Source: Actinomycetes bacterium (GTDB lineage Bacteria; Actinomycetota; Acidimicrobiia; Acidimicrobiales; RAAP-2). Taken from it: DNA of 64,000 nucleotides. This document shows, in pieces, positions 48,938-57,209 of the stretch. Position numbers and translations under genes: made by a program. Each line of letters opens with the position of its first letter. The first letter of the stretch is position 1. Location: contig JAJYXE010000017.1 of NCBI GenBank assembly GCA_021791145.1, positions 1 through 64,000 on the forward strand, in the 5' to 3' direction. The notes below the pieces were generated by a model, which was given only the letters and a program-made list of their open reading frames with translations, did no database searches and had not been told where the DNA came from.

Positions 48938-49251
48938 CCTTCCCGGCCCCGGTCCGGCCCGCCGTCGTCCGCGCGACGGCGCCGGGCCCGGGGAGAAGAG
49001 GGCGCCGACCCGCCACGCCCGGTCGAAGAGTGCCGAGGCGCGCGGCCGTTCCCCTCGGCGCCGGCGTGCGCCGCTCCGTCGTGCTCGGCGACGGTCCTGC
49101 GGCGCAGCCACTCCGCCCTGCCAGCCCGGTCGCGGCGCACCGCCCAACGCAGCGTCACGACCGCCAGCACCACCAACGCCGCGACGAACACGGCGAACAC
49201 GGCGTAGAAGGCGGCGTCGCTCGTACGGGCTGCGGCGAGCACCACGCCCAT
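48934..49251 (-). CDS. Small single-pass membrane protein
   Basis: A 105-residue protein with one strong membrane helix (about 14-37: AFYAVFAVFVAALVVLAVVTL) followed by a basic cytoplasmic tail with RRDRAGRAEWLRRRTVAEHDG and a low-complexity Arg/Ser/Gly end. Function unknown. The start is uncertain: ATG 49251 is chosen, but two 30-bp repeats directly upstream (49256-49316) are in frame and open and could be part of the gene. It is the first of three overlapping genes (patatin, lhr). Confidence 0.6.
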   Translation of the reverse strand: MGVVLAAARTSDAAFYAVFAVFVAALVVLAVVTLRWAVRRDRAGRAEWLRRRTVAEHDGAAHAGAEGNGRAPRHSSTGRGGSAPSSPRARRRRADDGGPDRGREG

Positions 49252-49255
49252 GAGG

Positions 49256-49316
49256 CCCGCGCCTCCAGCGCCTGCGACTCCGGCGCCCGCGCCTCCAGCG
49301 CCTGCGACTCCGGCGC
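49256..49316. repeat. 30-bp direct repeat
   Basis: Two copies of gcgcctccagcgcctgcgac plus ten further bases, upstream of the small membrane-protein start; read on that strand it would encode V-A-G-A-G-G-A-G repeats. Confidence 0.8.
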
Positions 49317-49417
49317 CCGCTGCTGCGACGACCACTGCTGCGACGACCACTGCTGGGAGGCTAGGGCCTCCGCAGCGGGCGACGCTGCGAGTCACACCCC
49401 CCGGGCAACCTGGTGAC

Positions 49418-50317
49418 GTGACCGTCGCACCCGCCCCTCCCCGTCCATCGGCACCGACGGGCGCGAGCCGAGCAGGTGCGAGCGGCGCCGGCGCGCCGGA
49501 TCTCCTCGGTCTCCTTCGCTCCCGGAGGACCGCTCGGCCGCCCGTCGATCCGGGACTGGCGGGCGGCCTCCGAGCGTGGCTCGAGGACGGTGCCGCGAGC
49601 CCCGTCCTGGTCGGGCGCAACCCGCTCGCGAGCGGCGCGCGGCGCGCGGGTGCTGAGCGGCGCGATCGGGTCGGGACGCCTGGCGCCCCGCTGGTCGTGC
49701 TCGACGGTGTCCGCGCCGCTCGAGCGGCAGCGGGGCGCGGCGCAAGCGTCGCGGACCTCCGAGCGTCGCTCGTCACGACGGCGTTCCGGTTGGTGGTCAC
49801 CGGCTGCGCGCTGGACCAGCCGTTCGAAGACGCGCTGTGCGCGATCTCGGTCACCGCCCGCGGGCCCGAGACCCTCGACGCGCTCGGTCGGCTCCCTGCG
49901 CGCGAGCGGTCCGCGCTCCGCTCGTTCGTGCAAGAGCGGGCCGCCGCGATCGCCGCGCAGTGGCGCCCGGTTCCCCCGGCGTGGCTGCCCAGGACCGGCG
50001 AGCAGATCCGCGTCCCGCTGGCCGGCGGCGCCGTCATGCTCAGCGCGGCCGCCGACCTCGTGCTCGGCCGGCCCTCGGACAAGACGTCGTCGGTCTGCCT
50101 CGTCCGGCTTCACGAGAAGCGAAGCGGGGATGCCACCGAGGCGGCGCGCCGGACGCGACGGGCGCTTGCGCTCGTCGAGACGCTCCGCAGTGGTGCGCCA
50201 CCGTGGCGCGTCGCCACCTACGACCCCGGTGCGCGACACCTCCTCGTCGAGGACGTCGACGAGGAGCTCATCGCCGCCGCCGTGCACGACGTGCTTCGAG
50301 CGATGGAGGACCGGTGA
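49418..50317 (+). CDS. Uncharacterised protein, possibly a PD-(D/E)XK-type fold
   Basis: A 299-residue protein. Its C-terminal third has VMLSAAADLVLGRPSDKTSSVCLVRLHEKRS, then ALALVETLRSGAPPWRVATYD, which resembles the core of PD-(D/E)XK nuclease-like proteins (an Asp in a strand, then a second strand with D/E-x-K), but the second motif is HEK, so catalytic capacity is doubtful. The N-terminal half is unassigned. The GTG start at 49418 lies 6 nt after CAACCT. Its last bases overlap the next gene (GTGA), so the two are translationally coupled and precede typA. Confidence 0.6.
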   Translation: MTVAPAPPRPSAPTGASRAGASGAGAPDLLGLLRSRRTARPPVDPGLAGGLRAWLEDGAASPVLVGRNPLASGARRAGAERRDRVGTPGAPLVVLDGVRAARAAAGRGASVADLRASLVTTAFRLVVTGCALDQPFEDALCAISVTARGPETLDALGRLPARERSALRSFVQERAAAIAAQWRPVPPAWLPRTGEQIRVPLAGGAVMLSAAADLVLGRPSDKTSSVCLVRLHEKRSGDATEAARRTRRALALVETLRSGAPPWRVATYDPGARHLLVEDVDEELIAAAVHDVLRAMEDR

Positions 50318-51531
50318 ACGAGGGACCTCGGGGTGCGGCGCCCCACCCGGTAGGTCCGAGCGGTCCGAGGCGCCCGAGCGGTCCGAGGGGCCCGAGCGGT
50401 CCGAGCGGTCGGCGCGCGGCGCCCCTGCTCCCCGCGGCGACGCCGGTCGAGCGTCTGCCGCGATCCTCGGCGCTCACCGACGCCCTGCTCGGCGTCGGAG
50501 GTGAGCCCGGGGGCGGAGGAGGCCGATTGGACGGCCACGCGCTGGTCGCCGTGCGCGAGCATCTCGAGCGCGGGCTGGCTCGAGTCGCGGCGTGCTCGGC
50601 GGGGGCCGCCTACGACGGCCGGAGGCCGGGCACCCCCGAGGCGCGCCTCGTCCGCATCGGCCATTTCCAGGTGGCACAGGCGCTCAACGGGCGCTCCCCC
50701 CGGGACGCCCGGCCGCCTGGGCCCGGCGGGAGGGCGGGCGCCTTCCGTTGGACCGCCCGCACGGCACGCCGCAGCGTCGGTCTCGCTGCCCTGCGTGCGG
50801 GTCTCGACGGGCGAGCGCCGTCGCCGGCCGAGGCGGTCGCGCTCGTGCTCTCGGACCCCGGCGGGCCCTTCGGCGTCGGGCGCGCCGGTCCGGGGTCCTG
50901 CGCGGAGTGGATCGGGGCGCTCCCTCCACCTGCCCGTGCCTTGGTCGCCGCCGAGGCGACCGCATGGACGACCAGGCTCTGGACCGGCGTCGACTGGGGC
51001 CGCGTCGACGCCGGAGGTCTCGACGTCGGCGGGCCCGAAAGGTGGTGGCGGTGGAGGAGCGGCCCGACGACCCCGACGACCCCGACGACCCCGACGGGGA
51101 GCGCCATGCCGGCGGTGCGCAACGGCCCGGATCCCTGGGAGGTCGCCCTGCGAGGACGCGCCGACGTGCGGGCTGCCCCTGCGCCCCGGAGCCAGTGGCC
51201 GTCGACGGGTGCGCACCTGATCGTGCTCGACGGGGAGCCCGCCGCCGGCACGCGCCAGGCGCTCCTTCTCAGCGCGCTGGTCGCTGCGCTCTCGGCCGCG
51301 GGCTCGGCCGCGGGCTCGGCCGCGGGCTCGGCCACGGGCTCGGCCACGCGCTCGGCGAGCCTCGCTGCTGCGGTGCCCGGGAGGGTCGTCGGCTGGTGGC
51401 CGGACTGCGGAAAGGCGTGGGTCCTGCCGGTCGACCAGGGCACGCTCGCCGCCGCGTCGGACGCGGTCGTCGCCACGCTGGGCATGTGGCTCGGGGCGGG
51501 CGCGCCCGGAGAGGCGGGCTGCGGCCAGTAG
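50314..51531 (+). CDS. Uncharacterised protein with repetitive linkers
   Basis: A 405-residue protein I cannot assign. After a Gly/Pro/Ser-rich start (50350-50415, collagen-like G-P-S repeats) it has a helical core with [20 protein letters not shown], a T-T-P repeat, [11 protein letters not shown], and a C-terminal [23 protein letters not shown] repeats (51292-51355) interrupt the core. No membrane segments. GTG 50314 overlaps the preceding stop as GTGA, and its own stop is 1 nt from the typA start, so it probably shares one transcript with typA. Confidence 0.6.
   Translation: MNEGPRGAAPHPVGPSGPRRPSGPRGPSGPSGRRAAPLLPAATPVERLPRSSALTDALLGVGGEPGGGGGRLDGHALVAVREHLERGLARVAACSAGAAYDGRRPGTPEARLVRIGHFQVAQALNGRSPRDARPPGPGGRAGAFRWTARTARRSVGLAALRAGLDGRAPSPAEAVALVLSDPGGPFGVGRAGPGSCAEWIGALPPPARALVAAEATAWTTRLWTGVDWGRVDAGGLDVGGPERWWRWRSGPTTPTTPTTPTGSAMPAVRNGPDPWEVALRGRADVRAAPAPRSQWPSTGAHLIVLDGEPAAGTRQALLLSALVAALSAAGSAAGSAAGSATGSATRSASLAAAVPGRVVGWWPDCGKAWVLPVDQGTLAAASDAVVATLGMWLGAGAPGEAGCGQ
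51292..51355 (+). repeat. 12-bp in-frame tandem repeat
   Basis: Five copies of gcggcctcggcc-type units (gggctcggccgc) encode G-S-A-A repeats inside the uncharacterised gene. Confidence 0.8.
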
Positions 51532-51532
51532 C

Positions 51533-53389
51533 GTGGCACGGCTCATGCAGGCGAGGAAGGACATCCGCAACGTGGCGATCGTGGCCCACGTCGACCACGG
51601 CAAGACCACGCTCGTCGACGCGATGCTCCGCCAGACGGGCGCGTTCGGCGCGCGCCAGGAGATCGTCGACCGGGTCCTGGACTCGGGTGATCTCGAGCGC
51701 GAGAAGGGCATCACGATCCTCGCGAAGAACACCGCCGTCCGGTATGGATCGGTGAAGATCAACATCGTCGACACCCCCGGGCACGCCGACTTCGGCGGTG
51801 AGGTCGAGCGTGGCCTCACGATGGTTGATGGGGTCCTCCTGCTGGTCGACGCCTCCGAGGGGCCCCTCCCCCAGACCCGCTTCGTGCTGCGCAAGGCGCT
51901 CGAGGCCCGCCTCCCCGTGGTGCTGGTCGTGAACAAGGTGGACCGCCCCGACGCCCGGATCGACGAGGTGGTGCACGAGGTCGAGGAGCTCTTCTTGGAC
52001 CTCGACGCGGACGAGGACCAGATCGGCTTCCCGATCCTCTACGCCAATGCCCGCGCAGGCTGGGCGACCACCCGGCGGGGCGCGCAGGGCGTGGACCTCC
52101 GTCCGCTCTTCGACGCGATCGTCGAGCACGTCCCCGCGCCCGTGTATGACCCGGACGCACCGCTGCAGGCTCTCGTCTGCAACCTCGACGCCTCGCCGTA
52201 CGTCGGTCGTCTGGCGATCTGCCGGATCCACCACGGGACGCTCCGGCGAGGCGCCGTGGTGGCCTGGTGCCGGCTCGACGGGACCGTGGAGCGCGTGAAG
52301 GCGACCGAGCTCTACGTCACCGACGCGCTCGAGCGCGTCCCGGCCGAGGAGGCCGGCCCGGGGGAGATCGTCGCGATGGCAGGGATCCCGGAGGTGACCA
52401 TCGGAGAGACGATCGCCGACGCGGACGACCCCCGCCCGCTCCCGGCGATCACGGTCGACGAGCCCAGCCTCACGATGACGATCGGGATCAACACCTCGCC
52501 GCTCGCGGGCGCCGACGGCGGCACGAAGCTCACGGCGCGCTTGGTGAAGGGGAGGCTCGACGCCGAGCTGGTGGGCAACGTGTCACTGCGCGTCGCGCCG
52601 ACCGCCCGCCCCGACGCGTGGGAGGTGCACGGCCGCGGGGAGCTGCAGCTCGCCGTCCTCGTCGAGACCATGCGCCGTGAGGGATTCGAGCTCACGGTCG
52701 GCAAGCCGCAGGTCGTGACGAAGGACATCGACGGCGTGCGATCCGAGCCGATGGAGCGGGTGGCCGTCGACGTCCCCGAGGAGTACGTCGGCGTCGTCAC
52801 CCAGCTGCTCGCGCTGCGGAGGGGGACGATGCTCCACCTGGTCAATCACGGGACCGGATGGGTCCGTCTCGACTACCGCGTGCCCGCCCGCGGACTCGTC
52901 GGCTTCCGCACGGAGTTCCTGACCGAGACGCGGGGCACCGGATTGCTCCATCACGTCTTCGACGGTTGGGCGCCGTGGCAGGGCGAGCTGCGGACCCGCC
53001 GCAACGGATCGATGGTCGCCGACCGTCGAGGCTCGACGACGACCTTCGCGCTGATGAACCTCCAAGAGCGCGGCGCCCTCCTGGTCGGGCCCGCGGCCGA
53101 GGTCTACGAAGGCATGATCGTCGGCGAGAGCGCGCGTGCCGACGACATGGACGTCAACCCGACCAAGGAGAAGAAGCTGACGAACATGCGCTCCTCCACC
53201 GCAGAGGAGCTCGAGCGGCTCACCCCGCCGATGACCCTCTCGCTCGAGCAGGCGCTCGAGTTCATCGCCGAGGACGAGTGCGTCGAGGTGACGCCGAGGA
53301 CGATACGTCTGCGCAAGGTCGCGCTCGAGGCGTCCGTCCGCGGCCGGCTCCGCGGCCGCGGACGGTCAGGGCACGGCCAGGCACCCTGA
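51533..53389 (+). CDS. typA: Ribosome-associated GTPase TypA/BipA
   Basis: A 618-residue translational GTPase that acts on 50S ribosome assembly at low temperature or under stress. G1 [10 protein letters not shown]3 [17 protein letters not shown]4 NKVDRPDAR, and the switch region [14 protein letters not shown] are complete; the BipA C-terminal domain has [33 protein letters not shown] and [15 protein letters not shown]. The GTG start at 51533 lies 1 nt after the preceding stop; an ATG at 51545 is a possible alternative. An Arg/Gly-rich tail ends the protein. Cold-shock gene and two tRNA-Ser genes follow. Confidence 0.94.
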   Translation: MARLMQARKDIRNVAIVAHVDHGKTTLVDAMLRQTGAFGARQEIVDRVLDSGDLEREKGITILAKNTAVRYGSVKINIVDTPGHADFGGEVERGLTMVDGVLLLVDASEGPLPQTRFVLRKALEARLPVVLVVNKVDRPDARIDEVVHEVEELFLDLDADEDQIGFPILYANARAGWATTRRGAQGVDLRPLFDAIVEHVPAPVYDPDAPLQALVCNLDASPYVGRLAICRIHHGTLRRGAVVAWCRLDGTVERVKATELYVTDALERVPAEEAGPGEIVAMAGIPEVTIGETIADADDPRPLPAITVDEPSLTMTIGINTSPLAGADGGTKLTARLVKGRLDAELVGNVSLRVAPTARPDAWEVHGRGELQLAVLVETMRREGFELTVGKPQVVTKDIDGVRSEPMERVAVDVPEEYVGVVTQLLALRRGTMLHLVNHGTGWVRLDYRVPARGLVGFRTEFLTETRGTGLLHHVFDGWAPWQGELRTRRNGSMVADRRGSTTTFALMNLQERGALLVGPAAEVYEGMIVGESARADDMDVNPTKEKKLTNMRSSTAEELERLTPPMTLSLEQALEFIAEDECVEVTPRTIRLRKVALEASVRGRLRGRGRSGHGQAP

Positions 53390-53400
53390 GCGCGCCGCGG

Positions 53401-53406
53401 TAGCCT
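53401..53406 (+). promoter_or_regulatory. -10 element (TAGCCT) upstream of tRNA-Ser
   Basis: A TAGCCT box 27 nt before the tRNA 5' end, consistent with a short precursor leader. Confidence 0.4.
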
Positions 53407-53433
53407 CCGTGCTGCGCCGGCGGAAGCGCCCCG

Positions 53434-53518
53434 GGAGGGATGGCAGAGCGGACGAATGCGCGGCTCTTGAAAAGCCGTGGGGCTCCGGTCCCCGTGGGTT
53501 CGAATCCCACTCCCTCCG
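53434..53518 (+). tRNA. tRNA-Ser (TGA anticodon)
   Basis: An 85-nt class II tRNA: acceptor GGAGGGA/TCCCTCC, anticodon loop CTTGAAA (TGA), long variable arm TGGGGCTCCGGTCCCC and T-arm GTGGGTTCGAATCCCAC. CCA is not encoded. tRNA-Ser beside tadA is a common actinobacterial arrangement. Confidence 0.96.
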
Positions 53519-53586
53519 CCGTGTGCCCGACGATCCCTGACCACCCCGTGCCCGACGATCCTGCAGCCGCGGGTGGCGCCGCGGCC

Positions 53587-54036
53587 GTGACCGACCACCA
53601 GGCGATGGGTGAGGCGCTCGACGAGGCGCGCGCCGCGCTGGAGCACGGCGACGTTCCCGTCGGCGCGATCGCGATCGTGGGCGGCGAGGTCGTGGCCCGA
53701 GCGCACAACGAGCGCGAGCGCCGCGCCGACCCCACGGCGCATGCCGAGCTGCTGGCACTGCGCGCAGCGGCTGAGGTCCTCGGCTCGTGGCGGCTCGGCG
53801 CGGTGACGATGGTGGTCACCCTCGAGCCCTGCCCCATGTGCGCCGGCGGACTGGTCGCCGCAAGGGTCGGCCGTCTCGTCTTCGGCGCGCCCGACCCGCT
53901 CGCCGGTGCGTGCGGCACCCTCTACAACATGTGCGCCGACCCACGGCTGAACCACGAGCTTCCCGTGAGACGAGGGGTGCGCGCGGACGAGGCGGCGTCG
54001 CTGCTCCGACAGTTCTTCGCCGCCAGGCGAGCCTGA
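53587..54036 (+). CDS. tadA: tRNA(adenine-34) deaminase
   Basis: TadA converts A34 to inosine in the anticodon of tRNA-Arg(ACG). The cytidine-deaminase fold is complete: zinc ligand and general acid in THAELLALRAA (H-A-E) and zinc cysteines in LEPCPMCAGGLVAARV, plus GTLYNMCADPRLNHELPV. The start is uncertain; GTG 53587 gives 149 residues, near family size, but GTG 53521 or other in-frame codons would add a Pro-rich N-terminus, and no ribosome site is visible. Located between two tRNA-Ser genes. Confidence 0.88.
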   Translation: MTDHQAMGEALDEARAALEHGDVPVGAIAIVGGEVVARAHNERERRADPTAHAELLALRAAAEVLGSWRLGAVTMVVTLEPCPMCAGGLVAARVGRLVFGAPDPLAGACGTLYNMCADPRLNHELPVRRGVRADEAASLLRQFFAARRA

Positions 54037-54079
54037 ACGGGACCGCCCCCAGGCGTCCCGTGCCTCTCGGGGGAGCCGG

Positions 54080-54085
54080 TAACCT
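54080..54085 (+). promoter_or_regulatory. -10 element (TAACCT) of the second tRNA-Ser gene
   Basis: TAACCT ends 7 nt before the first base of the tRNA, so the transcript would begin at the mature 5' end. Confidence 0.55.
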
Positions 54086-54092
54086 CTGCGCC

Positions 54093-54178
54093 GGAGGCGT
54101 GCGAGAGCGGCCGAATCGGACGGTCTCGAAAACCGTTGTACCCCCTGGGTACCGTGGGTTCAAATCCCACCGCCTCCG
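54093..54178 (+). tRNA. tRNA-Ser (CGA anticodon)
   Basis: An 86-nt class II tRNA: acceptor GGAGGCG/CGCCTCC, anticodon loop CTCGAAA (CGA), variable arm TGTACCCCCTGGGTACC and T-arm GTGGGTTCAAATCCCAC. No encoded CCA. Confidence 0.96.
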
Positions 54179-54308
54179 CTCGTGCCAGCGCACGGGGTGC
54201 GCCGACGGGCCGCGCCCGGCGCGGGCCCGCCGTGGGCGCGGCCGGCTTTCAGAACCTGCCCTGTCCCACGCAGCCTGAGAACGACCGACCGGCCCGTCCT
54301 GGTACGCT

Positions 54309-54573
54309 CGTTGCGCCGGCCGAACGGGCCGGTTGCCGGCAAGGGGCCGGCGGGGTCTCGTTCGGGTTCCTGTTCGAGTGGGCCTTTCGACGTGACAGGA
54401 GCTCGGCTCGGCACCGCTTTGCGGCTGGGGCCGCTCGGGCGCACCGCCATCGCGGACGACGCGACCGGAGGAGCCGCCTGTCACGGCGAAGGCTGCACGC
54501 CGTCAGGCCCGGCACCCCCAGCACCCGGGCAACCAACTGCACAGCGGTGCAGAGAATGAGAAAGAGAAGCAAC
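54309..54573 (+). promoter_or_regulatory. Long leader of the cold-shock gene
   Basis: TACGCT at 54303-54308 is a plausible -10 box, giving a 260-nt untranslated leader with GC-rich pairing segments (gccggccgaacgggccggt and nearby). Cold-shock genes elsewhere have long structured leaders. Apart from the leader, the 54181-54573 stretch holds no gene that I can support. Confidence 0.4.
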
Positions 54574-54774
54574 ATGCCAATCGGCACCGTGAAGTTCTTC
54601 AGCAACGAGAAGGGCTACGGATTCGTGTCTCGCCCCGACGGCGACGACGTGTTCGTCCACTACTCCAACATCGAGGGGAACGGGTTCCGCACCCTCGAGG
54701 CTGGCCAGCAGGTGGAGTTCGAGATCGCGCCCGGGCGCAAGGGGGACGAGGCGCGCAACGTCAAGGTGATCTGA
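54574..54774 (+). CDS. cspA: Cold-shock protein
   Basis: A 66-residue single-domain cold-shock protein, an RNA chaperone that melts secondary structure. It has RNP1-like GYGFVSR and RNP2-like VFVHYSNI, and starts GTVKFFSNEKGYG; the extra C-terminal EFEIAPGRKGDEARNVKV is normal. ATG 54574 has a weak purine-rich AGAGAAG upstream. Confidence 0.95.
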   Translation: MPIGTVKFFSNEKGYGFVSRPDGDDVFVHYSNIEGNGFRTLEAGQQVEFEIAPGRKGDEARNVKVI

Positions 54775-54795
54775 CCGGCCCCGCCCTCCACCCAA

Positions 54796-54813
54796 GGCCC
54801 GCCGCCGCGGGCC
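54796..54813. terminator. GC hairpin after the cold-shock gene
   Basis: ggcccg-ccgccg-cgggcc forms a perfect 6-bp stem with a 6-nt loop 22 nt after the cspA stop. No U tract; a possible hairpin-only terminator. Confidence 0.35.
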
Positions 54814-54840
54814 GCTCAGAACCGAGAGGAAGGGGTGACC

Positions 54841-55104
54841 ATGGCACGTCCGCGAACCACCGTCGGAAAGCTCCAGCGGGACCAGGCGAAGCGCGAGAAG
54901 GCGAGGGCCAAGCAGGAGGACCGGCTGGCACGTCGTGCCGATCGCGAAGACGGCGACAGGGCCGCCCCTGCGCCCGAGGAGGACCAGACGGCGCTCCTCG
55001 AGCAGTTCGCGCGGCTCCATGAGGACCTGGCGGACGGTCGGATCTCGCTCGACGAGTTCGAGTCCCGCCAGGACGATCTTCGCCGGCGGCTGCGCGTGGA
55101 CTGA
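54841..55104 (+). CDS. Small SHOCT-like protein
   Basis: An 87-residue basic protein. Residues 1-35 are a Lys/Arg-rich helix; the C-terminal part LLEQFARLHEDLADGRISL followed by DEFESRQDDLRRRL resembles the short SHOCT domain (helix-turn with acidic E-F). Function unknown; it may be a short oligomerising protein. ATG 54841 has AGAGGAAGG 8-10 nt upstream. Converges on the metallo-beta-lactamase-fold gene. Confidence 0.65.
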   Translation: MARPRTTVGKLQRDQAKREKARAKQEDRLARRADREDGDRAAPAPEEDQTALLEQFARLHEDLADGRISLDEFESRQDDLRRRLRVD

Positions 55105-55140
55105 CCGCCGGGTCGACCCACCCGCGGAACTGCTGGCTGG

Positions 55141-56163
55141 TCAGCGGCCAGCTTCACCGGCGGCGCCGGAGCCCGTCTCGGCTCCGGCGCCGTCTCGCGT
55201 CTCGAGCCAGCGCCTGAGCCCCGCCGCGTTCGAGTGGAAGCCGTTCAGCACCTCGAGCTTCTCCCGATGCTCCGGGGCGACGTGGCTCGTGTCGATGCTG
55301 TAGCGCTCCTCGAGCGCCACAGCGATGTCGCGGCCCTCGCGGAACGCCTGCTCCGCGGTCTCCGCCCAGCTCCGCAGCGTCGCCTCCGCCTCTTCGAGCA
55401 GCGAATCCGGGTCGTCCAGCAGGCCGTAGTGCGCGAGGGCGATCCCTGAAGGGCGGCGCGCGGCGAACTTGTGCAGGGAATGGAGCGCCTGGCCGAGGTC
55501 GAAGTCCGGGGGCGGAGTGGCGGGACGCAGCACCCCCGCGTCCGGGAGCCGCACCCCCACGGCGTCGCCTGCGAAGAGGATGCCGGTCACCGAGTCGTGG
55601 AGCCCGAGGTGGTGCTTGGCGTGGCCCGGCGAGTCCACCGCGGTCAGCACCCTTCCGGGTCCGATCCTCACCTCCTCTGTGTCGGCGAGCACGTGCAGGC
55701 GTTGCGGTGGCGTCGGCTCGAGGCGGCCGTAGAGGTCGTCGAGCAGGTGTCCGTACACGCGCTCGGCGGATGCGAGGAGCCGGGTCGGGTCAGCGAGATG
55801 CCGGGCTCCCTTCTCGTGCACGTAGACCGTCGCGTTCGGGAACGCACGCGCCACGTCGCCCACGCCTCCCGCGTGGTCGAGATGGATGTGAGTGACCGCC
55901 ACGCCGGCAAGGTCCTCCGGCCCCACGCCGATCCGCTCGAGCGCGGCGAGGAGCGCCGCCACCGACGACCGGCTCCCGGTCTCGACGAGCACGGGGGCGG
56001 GCCCCTCCACGAGATAGCCCGCCGTCATCCTCTGCCAGCCGCCGAGCAGCGTGTCGATCTGGACGATCCCGGGCGCGATCGACACCGGCTCTGCAGGCTC
56101 ACTCCCATCTGCGGGCTCACTCCCACCTGCGGGCTCACTCCGGTGCACGTGCTCGCCGCTCAT
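55141..56163 (-). CDS. Metallo-beta-lactamase-fold hydrolase
   Basis: A 340-residue MBL-fold enzyme. Metal motif THIHLDHAGG (H-x-H-x-D-H), downstream His in SPGHAKHHLG, Asp in LFAGDAVGV and the last His in ALAHYGLLDD complete a dinuclear zinc site. The C-terminal 100 residues are helical. Such enzymes hydrolyse lactones, thioesters or esters. An 18-bp repeat at the 5' end gives S-E-P-A-G-G repeats. ATG 56163 overlaps the dehydrogenase stop (ATGA). Its operon with GH15 and glucose dehydrogenase makes a gluconolactonase role possible, but this is inference. Confidence 0.85.
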   Translation of the reverse strand: MSGEHVHRSEPAGGSEPADGSEPAEPVSIAPGIVQIDTLLGGWQRMTAGYLVEGPAPVLVETGSRSSVAALLAALERIGVGPEDLAGVAVTHIHLDHAGGVGDVARAFPNATVYVHEKGARHLADPTRLLASAERVYGHLLDDLYGRLEPTPPQRLHVLADTEEVRIGPGRVLTAVDSPGHAKHHLGLHDSVTGILFAGDAVGVRLPDAGVLRPATPPPDFDLGQALHSLHKFAARRPSGIALAHYGLLDDPDSLLEEAEATLRSWAETAEQAFREGRDIAVALEERYSIDTSHVAPEHREKLEVLNGFHSNAAGLRRWLETRDGAGAETGSGAAGEAGR

Positions 56164-57209
56164 CGCTCACCTACCTCGATCACGACCTTCACGTCGTCGG
56201 GCCGCCGGTCGAGGGCGTCCTTCCACCGCTCGAGCGGCACCGTCCGGCTCACCAGCTGCCCGAGCCACTCCCGATCAGCGCTCGCCAGCGCGGCGGCACC
56301 CGCCTCGTAGTGCCGCCGGTTGGCGTTCACCGAGCCGACCACCGACTCGTTCGACAGCACCATCGACCGGTTGAGCGCGCCCTCGTCGACCGAGATCGTA
56401 CGGCCGCCCGACGAGACACCGGTCAGGCACACCACTCCTCCGGGGCCGATGTGCTCCATCGCATCGAGCACCAGGCTGGACACGCCGGTGCACTCGATCA
56501 CCACATCGGGCCCGGCCACCGCGTCTCGGATCGCGCCGGTGTGGTAGTGCGCGCCGAGGGCGCGCACCAGGTCCGGCTTCCTGCCGGCGTCCATCTGGTC
56601 GATCACATGGACCTCCAGCCCGCGCTGCACTCCGATCAGCGCTGCGAGCAGGCCGATCGGGCCCGCGCCCGTCACCACGGCGGTCGTCGGCGCCCAGTGC
56701 GCGCGGCTGCCGATCCTGTCGACCTGTTCCCAGGCCTTGGCCACGACACTCGTCGGCTCGAGCAGCACGCCGAGCATCCCCAGCGAGGGATCGACCCTCA
56801 CGACGAAGTCCGGCGTGATGCGATAACGCTCGGAGAGATAGCCGTCGTGCTCCTTGATCCCGCGTTCGGTGTACTTCCCGTTCCGGCAGAAGTCCCACTC
56901 GCCGACAGCGCAGTTGGCGCACGGCACCGGATCCGGCCGGCGCACGATCCCCACCACGAGGTCTCCCGCCGCGAAGGGCGCTCCCGCAGGGGCCTCGAGG
57001 ACTCGGCCGAGCGACTCGTGACCGAGCACGAGCCGCTCCCGCCCGGGCGGCGGCCATCCGTACGTTCCCGAGAGGATCTCGAGGTCGGTGCCGCAGATGC
57101 CGACGCCGAGGGTCTCGACCACCACCGGCCCGTCGGACTCCGGAGGCTCCTCGACATCCAAGAGCTCAGCGGAGCCCTCCGTGAGCGGTACGACGGTGAG
57201 CGCCTTCAT
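56160..57209 (-). CDS. gdh: Zinc-dependent glucose 1-dehydrogenase (MDR family)
   Basis: A 349-residue medium-chain alcohol dehydrogenase of the glucose-dehydrogenase type. Catalytic zinc ligands lie in GICGTDLEIL and GHESLGRV; a structural-zinc-type loop PCANCAVGEWDFCRNGKY follows; NAD(P) binding is VVTGAGPIGLLAALIG (about 164-179). EPTSVVAKAWEQ and GIVRRPDPVPC are glucose-dehydrogenase-like features. It oxidises glucose to glucono-1,5-lactone in the family; the substrate here is inferred from the neighbours. ATG 57209 overlaps the GH15 stop (ATGA). Confidence 0.82.
   Translation of the reverse strand: MKALTVVPLTEGSAELLDVEEPPESDGPVVVETLGVGICGTDLEILSGTYGWPPPGRERLVLGHESLGRVLEAPAGAPFAAGDLVVGIVRRPDPVPCANCAVGEWDFCRNGKYTERGIKEHDGYLSERYRITPDFVVRVDPSLGMLGVLLEPTSVVAKAWEQVDRIGSRAHWAPTTAVVTGAGPIGLLAALIGVQRGLEVHVIDQMDAGRKPDLVRALGAHYHTGAIRDAVAGPDVVIECTGVSSLVLDAMEHIGPGGVVCLTGVSSGGRTISVDEGALNRSMVLSNESVVGSVNANRRHYEAGAAALASADREWLGQLVSRTVPLERWKDALDRRPDDVKVVIEVGER

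Noticed and set aside
53440..54036. tadA beginning upstream inside tRNA-Ser
   Set aside because: The frame runs through the tRNA gene and cannot be translated as an N-terminus; the first family-like residues begin near 53587.
54181..54573. Signal recognition particle RNA between tRNA-Ser and the cold-shock gene
   Set aside because: The conserved GGAAG...AGCA core of SRP RNA is absent; a structured cold-shock leader explains the GC-rich pairing better.
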